Of a stretch of 64,000 nucleotides of DNA, positions 45,424 to 53,002 are shown in pieces (the first letter of the stretch is position 1; each line of letters opens with the position of its first letter). The notes beneath the pieces were generated by a model. It was not told the origin of the DNA. It ran no database searches and saw only the letters and a list, made by a program, of their open reading frames with translations. Position numbers and translations under genes: made by a program. Source of the stretch: Leptospira ainazelensis. Lineage in GTDB: Bacteria; Spirochaetota; Leptospiria; Leptospirales; Leptospiraceae. The stretch is taken from assembly GCF_016918785.1 (NCBI RefSeq), contig NZ_JAFFPT010000062.1:62001-126000 (forward strand). Reading direction: 5' to 3'.

Positions 45424-45942
45424 TTGATTTTTTCAACCACTCTGTTTTTGATTCTAAAATTTGTTCACGTCGCCTTCGGAATTTTTTGGGCGGGAGCTGC
45501 GTCTGTCATGGCAATTTTTGTATTACCGGCCGCGAACGCGTTGGGGCCGGACGGCGGTAAGATGATGCAACAAATCGCCAAAACGAATTCTTATCCGATC
45601 GTTTTAAATACCGTAACATTCGGGACGCTCTTAACCGGTCTTTTGTTGTATTGGAATCTATCCAACGGATTCCAGTTGGAATGGATTTTTTCGCGATACG
45701 GGATTTTGCTCGGAATCGGAGGAATGCTGGGTGTGACGGCTTATTGTTTCGGTTTGTGGATCAATCTTCCCACGGTCAAAAGAATCTCCGAGATCGGACA
45801 AATTTTTCAGAAAGGAACTCCGAGTCCGGAATTGATCGCGGAATTGGGAAAGCTAAAAAGCAAGTTTTTGTTTTCCACTCGAGTCATCGCCGTTTGTGTC
45901 GGGTCCGGAATTATGCTGATGGAATTTGCGCGGTATCTTTGA
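45424..45942 (+). CDS. Four-helix membrane protein, DUF2269/CopD-like
   Basis: 172 residues, about four membrane helices. FVHVAFGIFWAGAASVMAIFV at the N-terminus, with one His in helix 1, resembles the DUF2269 and CopD-like group of small integral membrane proteins. The family link is tentative. The start is TTG at 45424, supported by GAAGAGGA seven bases upstream. No operon partner is obvious; the next gene is convergent. Confidence 0.6.
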   Translation: MIFSTTLFLILKFVHVAFGIFWAGAASVMAIFVLPAANALGPDGGKMMQQIAKTNSYPIVLNTVTFGTLLTGLLLYWNLSNGFQLEWIFSRYGILLGIGGMLGVTAYCFGLWINLPTVKRISEIGQIFQKGTPSPELIAELGKLKSKFLFSTRVIAVCVGSGIMLMEFARYL

Positions 45943-46009
45943 TTGATTTAGATATTTTATAAAATTATAATATTCCCTTTAGTTTTTCGGAGAATAAGGG
46001 TTTAGAAAT

Positions 46010-46945
46010 TTAGAGACGGCTACAGTCGCGGGGTTTTTTCGGGTTTTGGATTTTGGGAAGGTCGGAAAAGGACAAAAACGGATTCGGTTCCATTTTGGTT
46101 TGATTTTGATCGGAAGGGCTGATCCCGACGGAACCGAAAGAGGTCGGCGGATAAAAGCAGAGTGGAAACTCGTTAGTCTTTTGAAGAATCGGTTTTTCCT
46201 TTCGGATTGTATAAACGAATTCGGAAATTTGAATATAGATTCGATCCGATTTGTCCGACCAACGCAACCTATACGAGGGAGTTTCCTTCCACTCAGGCAA
46301 AGGAATCCGGCTCGTCGGTTGTAGCAAGCCGTCCGAACCTCTCGAAATCCAGAGCAGTTCCGGTTGTAAAAATTCTAGGTCTGCATCGGTGGCCGCGGTA
46401 ATCATAACGACGGAATTTCCGTCAGGTGAAGGAATGATTTGTAAAACGACCTGGTCCGGTTTTAAATGTGTCGAGATCGAAATTTCTTTTTTCTCACTCA
46501 GATTGAACGCGCTCGGAATTCTTACAAAACTTCCGTATTGGTCGTCGGTTCCCCCGATCCAATACAAGGCTCCGGTTGAGGAATGATAGTAAACCGTTCC
46601 CGGTAAAATCCAGGACGAAAACGGAATCTCTTCCACAGGATTCGAAGATCGAGCGGGATCAAAAATTCGTATTACGGAACGATAATTTCTTTTTAAAGTC
46701 GTCCCTGAAAGCGGATTCCAAGAATCTTTTTCTTCATATAAAACTTCGGTTTGAACGATTTCTTTTCCAGATGAGGACCAACCTCTTTCCAGGGATAAGG
46801 AGGAATTCTTCCAGATCAAAAACGAACAGGAAGGAATTAAGAATACCGAAAACATACAAACGTATTTCCGAATTTGTGTGGCGTAAGTTTTAAACGGCAT
46901 TGGATTTTTCAAAAAGTTTGCGGTTTCGGAAACGTTTCGGGTCAA
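46010..46945 (-). CDS. Hypothetical lipoprotein or anchored protein
   Basis: 311 residues. A hydrophobic stretch ends FLIPSC (Cys40), a possible lipobox if translation starts at TTG 46945 or ATG 46900. The body is beta-rich with repeated SSTGALYWIGGTDDQYGS- and SPDGNSVVMITAA-like strands that suggest a beta-propeller. No family is recognised. It lies about 50 bases after the first CHSAGC hydrolase gene on the same strand, so it could be co-expressed with it. Confidence 0.5.
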   Translation of the reverse strand: MTRNVSETANFLKNPMPFKTYATQIRKYVCMFSVFLIPSCSFLIWKNSSLSLERGWSSSGKEIVQTEVLYEEKDSWNPLSGTTLKRNYRSVIRIFDPARSSNPVEEIPFSSWILPGTVYYHSSTGALYWIGGTDDQYGSFVRIPSAFNLSEKKEISISTHLKPDQVVLQIIPSPDGNSVVMITAATDADLEFLQPELLWISRGSDGLLQPTSRIPLPEWKETPSYRLRWSDKSDRIYIQISEFVYTIRKEKPILQKTNEFPLCFYPPTSFGSVGISPSDQNQTKMEPNPFLSFSDLPKIQNPKKPRDCSRL

Positions 46946-46994
46946 GGCAACCCCGCTCGATGGAGCGGAGCTGCACTCATTGACTAAAGTTGAA

Positions 46995-47819
46995 TTATCT
47001 CCAACCTTCGTTTTTCAGCTCACTGTGGTTGAGATACAATCCTGACGATCCGATAGAAGGAGCTCTGGTGTGTCCTTGAAACTGAGTGTAAGTTACATTC
47101 GAGTTAAAAGGCCAGATTCCTTCACTCTGAGTCAAAGAAGATTGGCACTTGCTTACACCGCCCGCCTTATTATAAGCACAGGAAGAATGATAAGCGACAG
47201 CGTAATCGTCTTCGCCAGGGAGAATCGCGGAAGCTCCGAACATACCCTTATAACCAGGAACTTGGTATACGGTAACTCCGGCAGTGTTGTTGTGGTTATA
47301 CGCACCTCTCGCAGTAGAAACGATCAGGGACTTGTCCATCGCGTTTCCACCAAACCCGAAAGTGATTCCATTGAGAGCCGAAGCGAGTTCGGATCCGCCG
47401 GACGCCGCAGCGAGTGCGGTTACTTTTGTGAAATTGTAACCTTTGCTGGAAGCGCTTCCACCCAAGTTTGCGAGCCAGTATTCGGTCACGTAACAACCCG
47501 CGCTATGGCAAACGATTTTGCAAGAATTAGATCCTTTGCAATATGTATTTGCCACAGTCGTAAAGTTAGTCTGCGCTCTTGCAGATCCGTAATTTCTAGG
47601 ATCTGAAGTTCCATCGTAACCAACAAACACCTTTGCTCCGGAAACAGAATTTACGCTGCTTCCCCAGTAATTATTCACATCCACAGTTCCGGTTCCGTTG
47701 TGATTCTTATCAGACTTTCCATGTACGAACACGGTGTAAGTCTGAGCGGAAAGGGTTCCCGCTAAAAGAAAAACACAAAGAGCCAGTCCCATCATCAGCT
47801 TTGTTTTCAAATTACTCAT
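46995..47819 (-). CDS. Secreted alpha/beta hydrolase, copy 1
   Basis: 274 residues with a signal peptide (1-25, ending LSAQ). TYTVFVHGKSDKNHNGTGT carries the HG oxyanion motif. The nucleophile Ser106 is in the CHSAGC elbow. Asp in GEDDYAVAYHSS and His in FQGHTRAP or LNHSELK can complete a triad. Cys94, Cys100, Cys104 and Cys109 probably make disulfides. It is nearly identical to the copy at 49585-50406 apart from the signal peptide and scattered residues, so the two arose by recent duplication. The substrate is unknown; an esterase, lipase or similar is likely. Confidence 0.78.
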   Translation of the reverse strand: MSNLKTKLMMGLALCVFLLAGTLSAQTYTVFVHGKSDKNHNGTGTVDVNNYWGSSVNSVSGAKVFVGYDGTSDPRNYGSARAQTNFTTVANTYCKGSNSCKIVCHSAGCYVTEYWLANLGGSASSKGYNFTKVTALAAASGGSELASALNGITFGFGGNAMDKSLIVSTARGAYNHNNTAGVTVYQVPGYKGMFGASAILPGEDDYAVAYHSSCAYNKAGGVSKCQSSLTQSEGIWPFNSNVTYTQFQGHTRAPSIGSSGLYLNHSELKNEGWR

Positions 47820-48083
47820 CTTTTTTCACTATTCTCCATTTCTTTAGGGGAAAAGAAATTCTTCTCCCGCTCTAAAAGTTTGACTCTTCCAGTATTAAGT
47901 CAAGTGAAGTATCGCGATTTATAAATAACGGGGAAAATAAAAAAAATATCTTAAAAAAACACTAATTATAAATAAATACAAATGTGATTGCTCTCTCTTT
48001 GAGGGAATTTACGCTGATCCACTAAAAATAATCCCTTATTTTACGTTATGTGCTCGTTTAGGGAGGGATAAGAATAGGAATTC

Positions 48084-49307
48084 ATGAAAATCGGAAACAA
48101 GTATGTGATCTATGGAGTGATTGTGTCAACAATCCTAATTCTAACGGCGTTCGTTTTCTGGCCGGAGGAAGGTGGGGCGCCTTGGTTTCAGTCCGACAGC
48201 GAAAAGAAAGAACGAGCTGAAAGAATGGCGAGAAATTCCCCGCCGGGTGGATCCGGTTCTTCCTTTGACGGCGACAATGGAGGCGGATCCCTTCAAGACA
48301 TAGACGATTCCATACCTATCGAAAGAATATTAGAAGATTATAAAGAATGGTCGCAGTATCCTCCTAGTTCGAGACCACTTTCCAAATACAACGAGGACTT
48401 GACTCGACCGTCCTTTATTCAAACGACCGCGATCCCGATGGCGGATAACGCGGATTCGAAAGAGCCGAACGGTTACAGTTGTCAGTTGCAACCCCTTACT
48501 TGGGCGGTGATCGGTTCTCAGGATCAGATGCGAATCGTCTTTGATTGTAAAAACCCCGAAGGAAAAAGAATTCCGATCGAGATCAAAGGTTCTCGGATGT
48601 GGAGAGAATTTGACGGAGAGAAGTTCGGAACCCTAAGTCCGGACGTCGGAGATAACGGAGTGAACGGGGACGATGTCGCGAAAGATTTGCTCTATACGTT
48701 TCAATGGAAACCCACTCAAAAAGACTGGGGTGATATGATTCTCGAAGTCGATTTTCGTTACGGGCCCGGTTATAAAAAAACGGGAAAATTGAATACTTCA
48801 TTCTATTCTTCGCCCGGAAAACCGGCGGAGTTGAGCGGAGCGTTTTCGGATACTACGAGCGACGGTTCACTCGTAGTTCGAGTAGGAATCAACGTTTATA
48901 CCGCAGGAAATTATCACGTGGAAGCCAATCTAAAACACGCAGAAACAGGGGAGTATATCGCTTGGGCGACTTTTGATTCTAAACTTCCTTCCGGTTACGG
49001 AGAGGCCGAGTTTTTATTTTACGGTAAATTGATTCGAGATTCCGGTTTAGACGGTCCTTACGTCGTGACGGATATCAGAGGTCACAGAGTCAATCTTGCG
49101 GTCGACCCGGAATGGTTTGGTCAAGGGGAGGCCGGGCTGAAAAAAATTCAGGCGGCCAAAACGACGGAGCCGGATCGAGAACTCATTCTCCCATATAAGG
49201 ATTTTTTTAAGACCAAGTTTTATGACGTGAAACAATTTACTTCCAAAATCTGGGACAGCAACGAGAAACAAAGAAGAATCAAGGAACTGGAGAGTATGGA
49301 AAGATAA
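48084..49307 (+). CDS. Membrane-anchored periplasmic protein between two hydrolases
   Basis: 407 residues. One N-terminal helix (8-25), then a Gly/Ser-rich linker (45-70), and a long beta-rich extracytoplasmic part. The segment AELSGAFSDTTSDGSLVVRV and later GPYVVTDIRGHRVNL look like an Ig-type domain near the C-terminus. Cys132 and Cys154 may pair. The plan (inner-membrane anchor plus periplasmic domain beside secreted hydrolases) recalls lipase foldases, but sequence similarity to Lif is not evident, so this is only a suggestion. RBS AGGA is 5 bases before ATG. A strong terminator follows at 49537. Confidence 0.6.
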   Translation: MKIGNKYVIYGVIVSTILILTAFVFWPEEGGAPWFQSDSEKKERAERMARNSPPGGSGSSFDGDNGGGSLQDIDDSIPIERILEDYKEWSQYPPSSRPLSKYNEDLTRPSFIQTTAIPMADNADSKEPNGYSCQLQPLTWAVIGSQDQMRIVFDCKNPEGKRIPIEIKGSRMWREFDGEKFGTLSPDVGDNGVNGDDVAKDLLYTFQWKPTQKDWGDMILEVDFRYGPGYKKTGKLNTSFYSSPGKPAELSGAFSDTTSDGSLVVRVGINVYTAGNYHVEANLKHAETGEYIAWATFDSKLPSGYGEAEFLFYGKLIRDSGLDGPYVVTDIRGHRVNLAVDPEWFGQGEAGLKKIQAAKTTEPDRELILPYKDFFKTKFYDVKQFTSKIWDSNEKQRRIKELESMER

Positions 49308-49536
49308 CAAAAATATAATTTATAAAAATGGAATGTGACTTATGTTCGAAACGGGAGGAGCGTTTTTTAGTTCGGGTCGATCTGGAATTTTTCTTTTGCA
49401 ATTGGAATGTGTGTTGCCCGTCGAGTCGAAAGTGCTGGATGCGAAAGGCGGGGTGAATCGGCGAAGAATGATATTAGGCTGATTTTTTTTGGAAAGGATC
49501 CTACGGAAGAGTGAATCTTTAGGATGAATCCTCGCG

Positions 49537-49572
49537 AACTCCGCTCCCCATAAAGAGCGGAGTTTCTTTTTT
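49537..49572 (+). terminator. Rho-independent terminator
   Basis: AACTCCGCTC (49537-49546) pairs perfectly with GAGCGGAGTT (49555-49564), then TC and six T residues. It serves the 48084-49307 gene on the plus strand. Confidence 0.75.
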
Positions 49573-49584
49573 AAGACGGAAGAA

Positions 49585-50406
49585 TTATCTCCAACCTTCG
49601 TTTTTCAGTTCGCTGTGATTCAGATACAATCCTGAAGCTGCAACCGAAGGAGCTCTGGTGTGTCCTTGAAACTGAGTGTAAGTTACATTCGAGTTAAAAG
49701 GCCAGATCCCTTCGCTCTGAGTCAAAGAGGACTGACACTGACTCACCCCGCCCGCCTTGTTGTAAGCACAGGAAGAATGATAAGCGACTGCATAGTCGTC
49801 TTCGCCCGGGAGAATTAAAGACGCTCCCGCCATTCCCTTATATCCGGGAACCTGATACACGGTTACTCCCGCAGTGTTGTTGTGGTTGTAAGCGCCTCTT
49901 GCTGTCGAAACGATAAGAGCCTTATCCATCGAATTTCCGGCAAAACCGAAAGTTGCACCGTTCAATGCAGACGCCAATTCGGAACCACCGGACGCCGCGG
50001 CAAGTGCGGTTACTTTTGTGAAATTGTAACCTTTGCTGGAAGCGCTTGCTCCTAAGTTTGCAAGCCAGTATTCGGTCACATAACAACCCGCGCTGTGGCA
50101 AACGATTTTGCAGGAATTGGCTCCCTTGCAATATGTGTTTGCTACGGTCGTAAAGTTGGTCTGCGCTCTGGACGCTCCGTAACTTCTCGGATCGGAAGTT
50201 CCGTCGTAACCGACGAATACCTTCGCTCCGGAAACGGAGTTCACACTTGTTCCCCAGTAGTTGTTTACGTCGGTTGTGCCGGTGCCGTTGTGATTCTTAT
50301 CAGACTTTCCATGAACAAACACGGTGTAGGTCTGAGCAGAAAGGGATCCTGCCATAAACAGGGCACAAAAAATCAGCCCAATGCTCTTCTTTTTTTTTAT
50401 TCTCAT
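49585..50406 (-). CDS. Secreted alpha/beta hydrolase, copy 2
   Basis: 273 residues from ATG 50406; an in-frame GTG at 50415 is possible, but the ATG aligns with copy 1. It has a signal peptide ending SLSAQ, then the same mature sequence as copy 1 with few changes (for example SVAASG instead of SIGSSG near the end). CHSAGC with the nucleophile Ser and the Cys pattern are conserved. The regions upstream of the two copies also share AGTCAAGT and ATAAATAACGG-like stretches, so the control region was duplicated too. The minus-strand end faces the terminator of the neighbouring plus-strand gene. Confidence 0.78.
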   Translation of the reverse strand: MRIKKKKSIGLIFCALFMAGSLSAQTYTVFVHGKSDKNHNGTGTTDVNNYWGTSVNSVSGAKVFVGYDGTSDPRSYGASRAQTNFTTVANTYCKGANSCKIVCHSAGCYVTEYWLANLGASASSKGYNFTKVTALAAASGGSELASALNGATFGFAGNSMDKALIVSTARGAYNHNNTAGVTVYQVPGYKGMAGASLILPGEDDYAVAYHSSCAYNKAGGVSQCQSSLTQSEGIWPFNSNVTYTQFQGHTRAPSVAASGLYLNHSELKNEGWR

Positions 50407-50803
50407 TCTCTTCACTATTCTCCTGATATATAAATTAGGAAGGAGTCCGCAGCATTGTTCAAAACTTACGCAAGTTTAGTCAAGTCCAAGTAGAATCTTT
50501 TTTAAATAACGGATAGAATAAAATCATTCTTCTTGTTTTCTCCTTTTTTGGTTGAGACGTCCTCATTTTAAGAAGAACGATGTTAGTTAACTCGGATTTT
50601 GTTTCTGAGATTCTTCTTGGAAAGAATTCGGGGTAAAAGACCGGGTATGGATTGGAAAAAGAATGTTTTTTGATTCTTAATTTTGTTAAGCGAAGTGAAG
50701 AATCGACTCTCTTTTGCCGGATTCCTTAACTTTCGTTTATCGGAAACCGCGGGGAGTTCCTAACAAATCAAAGTTTAAGAGAATTCAGTTTTTGTAATAT
50801 ACC
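50407..50803. other. Intergenic region upstream of hydrolase copy 2
   Basis: It contains the conserved upstream stretch shared with copy 1 (50470-50520, with TTGACT on the minus strand as a possible -35) and one GGGAGTTCCTAAC motif at 50752-50764. No gene is seen. Confidence 0.5.
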
Positions 50804-51877
50804 TCAAAGACCTGGAAAAAGATTTTCCCCTTTTGTTAAACGAAGTCGATAGATCTCAGGTATTTGAAATATTTTTTTGTTTAAGGGCATGGAATCTTCG
50901 AGTTGTAATCGACTTCTTGCGATGCGAAACCGTTTCCAGAGCATTTCCGCGTAGGGCCCGGTTCCCACCATCCGACTTGAATAATCGGAATCGTAGAGTT
51001 TGCCTCCCCGTGCACGGCGAATTTGATTTTCTATCTTTTCCTTTTTGAGCGGATAATTTTTTTCCAACCATTCCAAAAAGAGGGGAGCGACTTCGAACGG
51101 GAGTCTCAAAAAAACCATTCCTGCGGATCGGGCTCCGGATTCTTTCGCGGATTGAAGAATCGTTTCGAGTTCGTTATCGTTTAATCCGGGGATCATCGGC
51201 GCGGCCATCACTCCGGTAGGAACTCCCGCTTCGGTAAGTTTACAAATTGTTTCGAGTCTTCTTTCCGGACTGGCTGTTCTCGGCTCCATTTTTTTCCAGA
51301 GTTCGGAATCCAAAGTGGTTACGCTAATGTAAACTTTCGCCAAATTCTGAGACGCCAATTTTTCAAGAAGATCCAAGTCTCGAGTGACAAGAAAGGACTT
51401 TGTAATCATCGCAACGGGTTGTCGAAATTCTAAAAACACTTTGAGGAGTTCCCGCGTGATTTCCAATTTTCTTTCCATCGGTTGGTAGATGTCCGTAACT
51501 CCCGCGAGCTGAATTGTTCGAACTTCACCTTTTTGTTTCGCGAGATACTTTCTCAGAAGTTCGGGTGCGTTTCTTTTTGCAAAAATCTTGGTTTCAAAAT
51601 CGATTCCCGGAGAAAGATCCACATAGGCGTGATTGGGTCGCGCATAACAGTAAATACATCCGTGTTCGCAACCTCGATAAGGATTGATCGATCTGGTAAA
51701 TCCGAGATCCGGACAATCGTTTTCGGATACGATCGTCTTTGCGTGTTCCTCCAAAAGAATCGTTTTGGGTGAGGGGAATTCGTTCGGATCTTCGGGATCC
51801 CTTTCCCGGGAAATCGTCTCAAATCGTCCGGAAATTTTTGATTCTGTACCTCGTTTGATTTTTCTTGGTTCTAACAC
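50804..51877 (-). CDS. PA0069-family radical SAM protein
   Basis: 357 residues. The iron-sulfur motif is in NPYRGCEHGCIYCYARPNHA (CxxxCxxC). Radical SAM features continue with GIDFETKIFAKRNAP, MERKLEITRELL, AMITKSFLVTRDLDLLE and APMIPGLND. These match the SPL/PA0069-like group, whose substrate is unknown although it is related to spore photoproduct lyase. The start is a GTG at 51877 without a clear RBS; the family usually has an N-terminal extension similar to this one. It is a single gene, divergent from the copper operon by about 600 bases. Confidence 0.85.
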   Translation of the reverse strand: MLEPRKIKRGTESKISGRFETISRERDPEDPNEFPSPKTILLEEHAKTIVSENDCPDLGFTRSINPYRGCEHGCIYCYARPNHAYVDLSPGIDFETKIFAKRNAPELLRKYLAKQKGEVRTIQLAGVTDIYQPMERKLEITRELLKVFLEFRQPVAMITKSFLVTRDLDLLEKLASQNLAKVYISVTTLDSELWKKMEPRTASPERRLETICKLTEAGVPTGVMAAPMIPGLNDNELETILQSAKESGARSAGMVFLRLPFEVAPLFLEWLEKNYPLKKEKIENQIRRARGGKLYDSDYSSRMVGTGPYAEMLWKRFRIARSRLQLEDSMPLNKKIFQIPEIYRLRLTKGENLFPGL

Positions 51878-52185
51878 AGGAGATTCTCGAATTTGAGAAT
51901 ATGCTTATTATAAAATAAGTAAACAAAAAATAAGTATTTTTGTCATTTGAAAGGATTAAAAAATGATAAGAATTCCGTGTGCTCCTGCTCGAATCGGAAG
52001 AGAAGCGGGATCTTTGAGATCGAGATGGAATCGATATTCCGGTGGATCTGATCTTATTCTTCAGTTCGGCTGTTCACTTAACTTTCAAAGCCGAAGGCTT
52101 AAATTTTTAAAAGTTCAGTACTAAGAATCAGTTACAAAAGCTCGAAAGACGAAAAAATCCGGTTTTACAAAATTCTAATCTATTC

Positions 52186-52345
52186 GTGTGAGTTCCCACA
52201 AATTACGTCTCATTGATTTTTTGGGTTATTCCTAATTGTTCTTTTATCATCCAGAATAGGTGTGAGTTCCCACAGATTACGTCTCATTGGTTTGTTGCCG
52301 CATTTCTAATTGTTCTTTTTTATCAAACACTGGTGTGGAGTTCCT
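52186..52345 (+). repeat. Tandem repeat of about 74 bp, two full units plus a partial
   Basis: Units start at 52186, 52260 and 52333, each with GTGTGAGTTCC or GTGTGGAGTTCC. The first two share TTACGTCTCATTG and CTAATTGTTCTTTT at matching offsets. The third is cut after the motif. The unit head is the dispersed GGAGTTCC palindrome. Confidence 0.75.
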
Positions 52346-52467
52346 ACGTTTTAAGATTCTGAGACGGTCCAGTTCACTCACGCGCATCTGATCGCGAATA
52401 CAAAAGGGAACCTTAGAAAAAAATTCATTGAATGCGATTTTTTTACCGATTTTTTCTAAAAATCGTC

Positions 52468-52490
52468 TATAGTATAGGGGGGTATGGTAT
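52468..52490 (+). promoter_or_regulatory. Probable CsoR operator and -10 box
   Basis: TATAGT (52468-52473) is a fair -10. GTATAGGGGGGTATGGTAT follows, with G-run and flanking TAT/ATA symmetry as in CsoR sites. The G-run (52477-52482) is also the only RBS of csoR, so binding would block both promoter and ribosome site. Function is inferred from the adjacent genes. Confidence 0.6.
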
Positions 52491-52778
52491 ATGAAACCGA
52501 AACACAAACTACATTCGGATCCAAAGGTTAAAGAAGGTTTAACTTTGAGACTCAAAAAAATAGAGGGGCAAATCCGAGGAATCCAAGGAATGATCGAAAG
52601 AGACGAATACTGCGACGACGTTCTAAACCAGCTTTCTTCCGCTAAATCTGCGTTAGATGGAGTTTCTAAAATTCTTCTTAAAAGTCATATTGAAACCTGT
52701 GTCGTGGAAAGAATCAAGGATAACGATCCCGCGATCTTAAACGAATTTATGACCACAGTAGACCGCATTCTTAAATAA
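52491..52778 (+). CDS. csoR: Copper-sensing repressor CsoR
   Basis: 95 residues, all-helical DUF156 family. The copper ligands Cys41, His66 and Cys70 have exactly the spacing of the Cys-His-Cys copper CsoR set, and Tyr40 precedes Cys41. RLKKIEGQIRGIQGMIE is the conserved first helix. CsoR binds DNA when copper-free and releases it on Cu(I) binding. It starts the operon with copZ and copA; the ATG directly follows the proposed operator. Confidence 0.92.
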   Translation: MKPKHKLHSDPKVKEGLTLRLKKIEGQIRGIQGMIERDEYCDDVLNQLSSAKSALDGVSKILLKSHIETCVVERIKDNDPAILNEFMTTVDRILK

Positions 52779-52792
52779 ATCCGGAGAAAATT

Positions 52793-53002
52793 ATGAAAGA
52801 AATCAAATTAATCGTAGAGGGAATGACCTGCAATCACTGTCAACATACGATCGAATCCGCGTTAAAGGACTTAGGTCTTTCATCTAAAGCGAGCTTTGTA
52901 AATAAGGAAGTCGTTTATCAAGGTGAAGGTACCGAAGAGGAATTAACCAAGGTTAGGGCCGCGATCCTAGAAGAAGGTTATACCCCGGGTGCCGTCAAAT
53001 GA
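52793..53002 (+). CDS. copZ: Copper chaperone CopZ
   Basis: 69-residue HMA domain with the Cu(I) site MTCNHC (Cys13, Cys16) and the ferredoxin-like fold expected for Atx1/CopZ. It carries Cu(I) to the CopA N-terminal domain or to CsoR. RBS GGAGA is 5 bases before ATG. The stop overlaps the copA start by four bases (ATGA), giving coupled translation. Confidence 0.9.
   Translation: MKEIKLIVEGMTCNHCQHTIESALKDLGLSSKASFVNKEVVYQGEGTEEELTKVRAAILEEGYTPGAVK

Larger units (their letters stand above)
51878..52490. other. Long region upstream of the copper operon
   Basis: It contains AATAAG-type inverted repeats near 51903-51920, a possible 53-codon frame at 51963 (ATG with AAAGGA upstream, no family), the 74-bp tandem repeat at 52186-52345 and the csoR operator. 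Nothing else is supported. Confidence 0.5.

Noticed and set aside
47070..47606. 178-codon plus-strand frame opposite hydrolase copy 1
   Set aside because: Antisense to a protein with signal peptide and catalytic motifs; Arg/Ser-rich with no family.
51215..51228. GTAGGAACTCCCGC inside the radical SAM gene
   Set aside because: It encodes conserved residues of the protein (GVPTG), so it is probably coincidence and not a copy of the dispersed motif.
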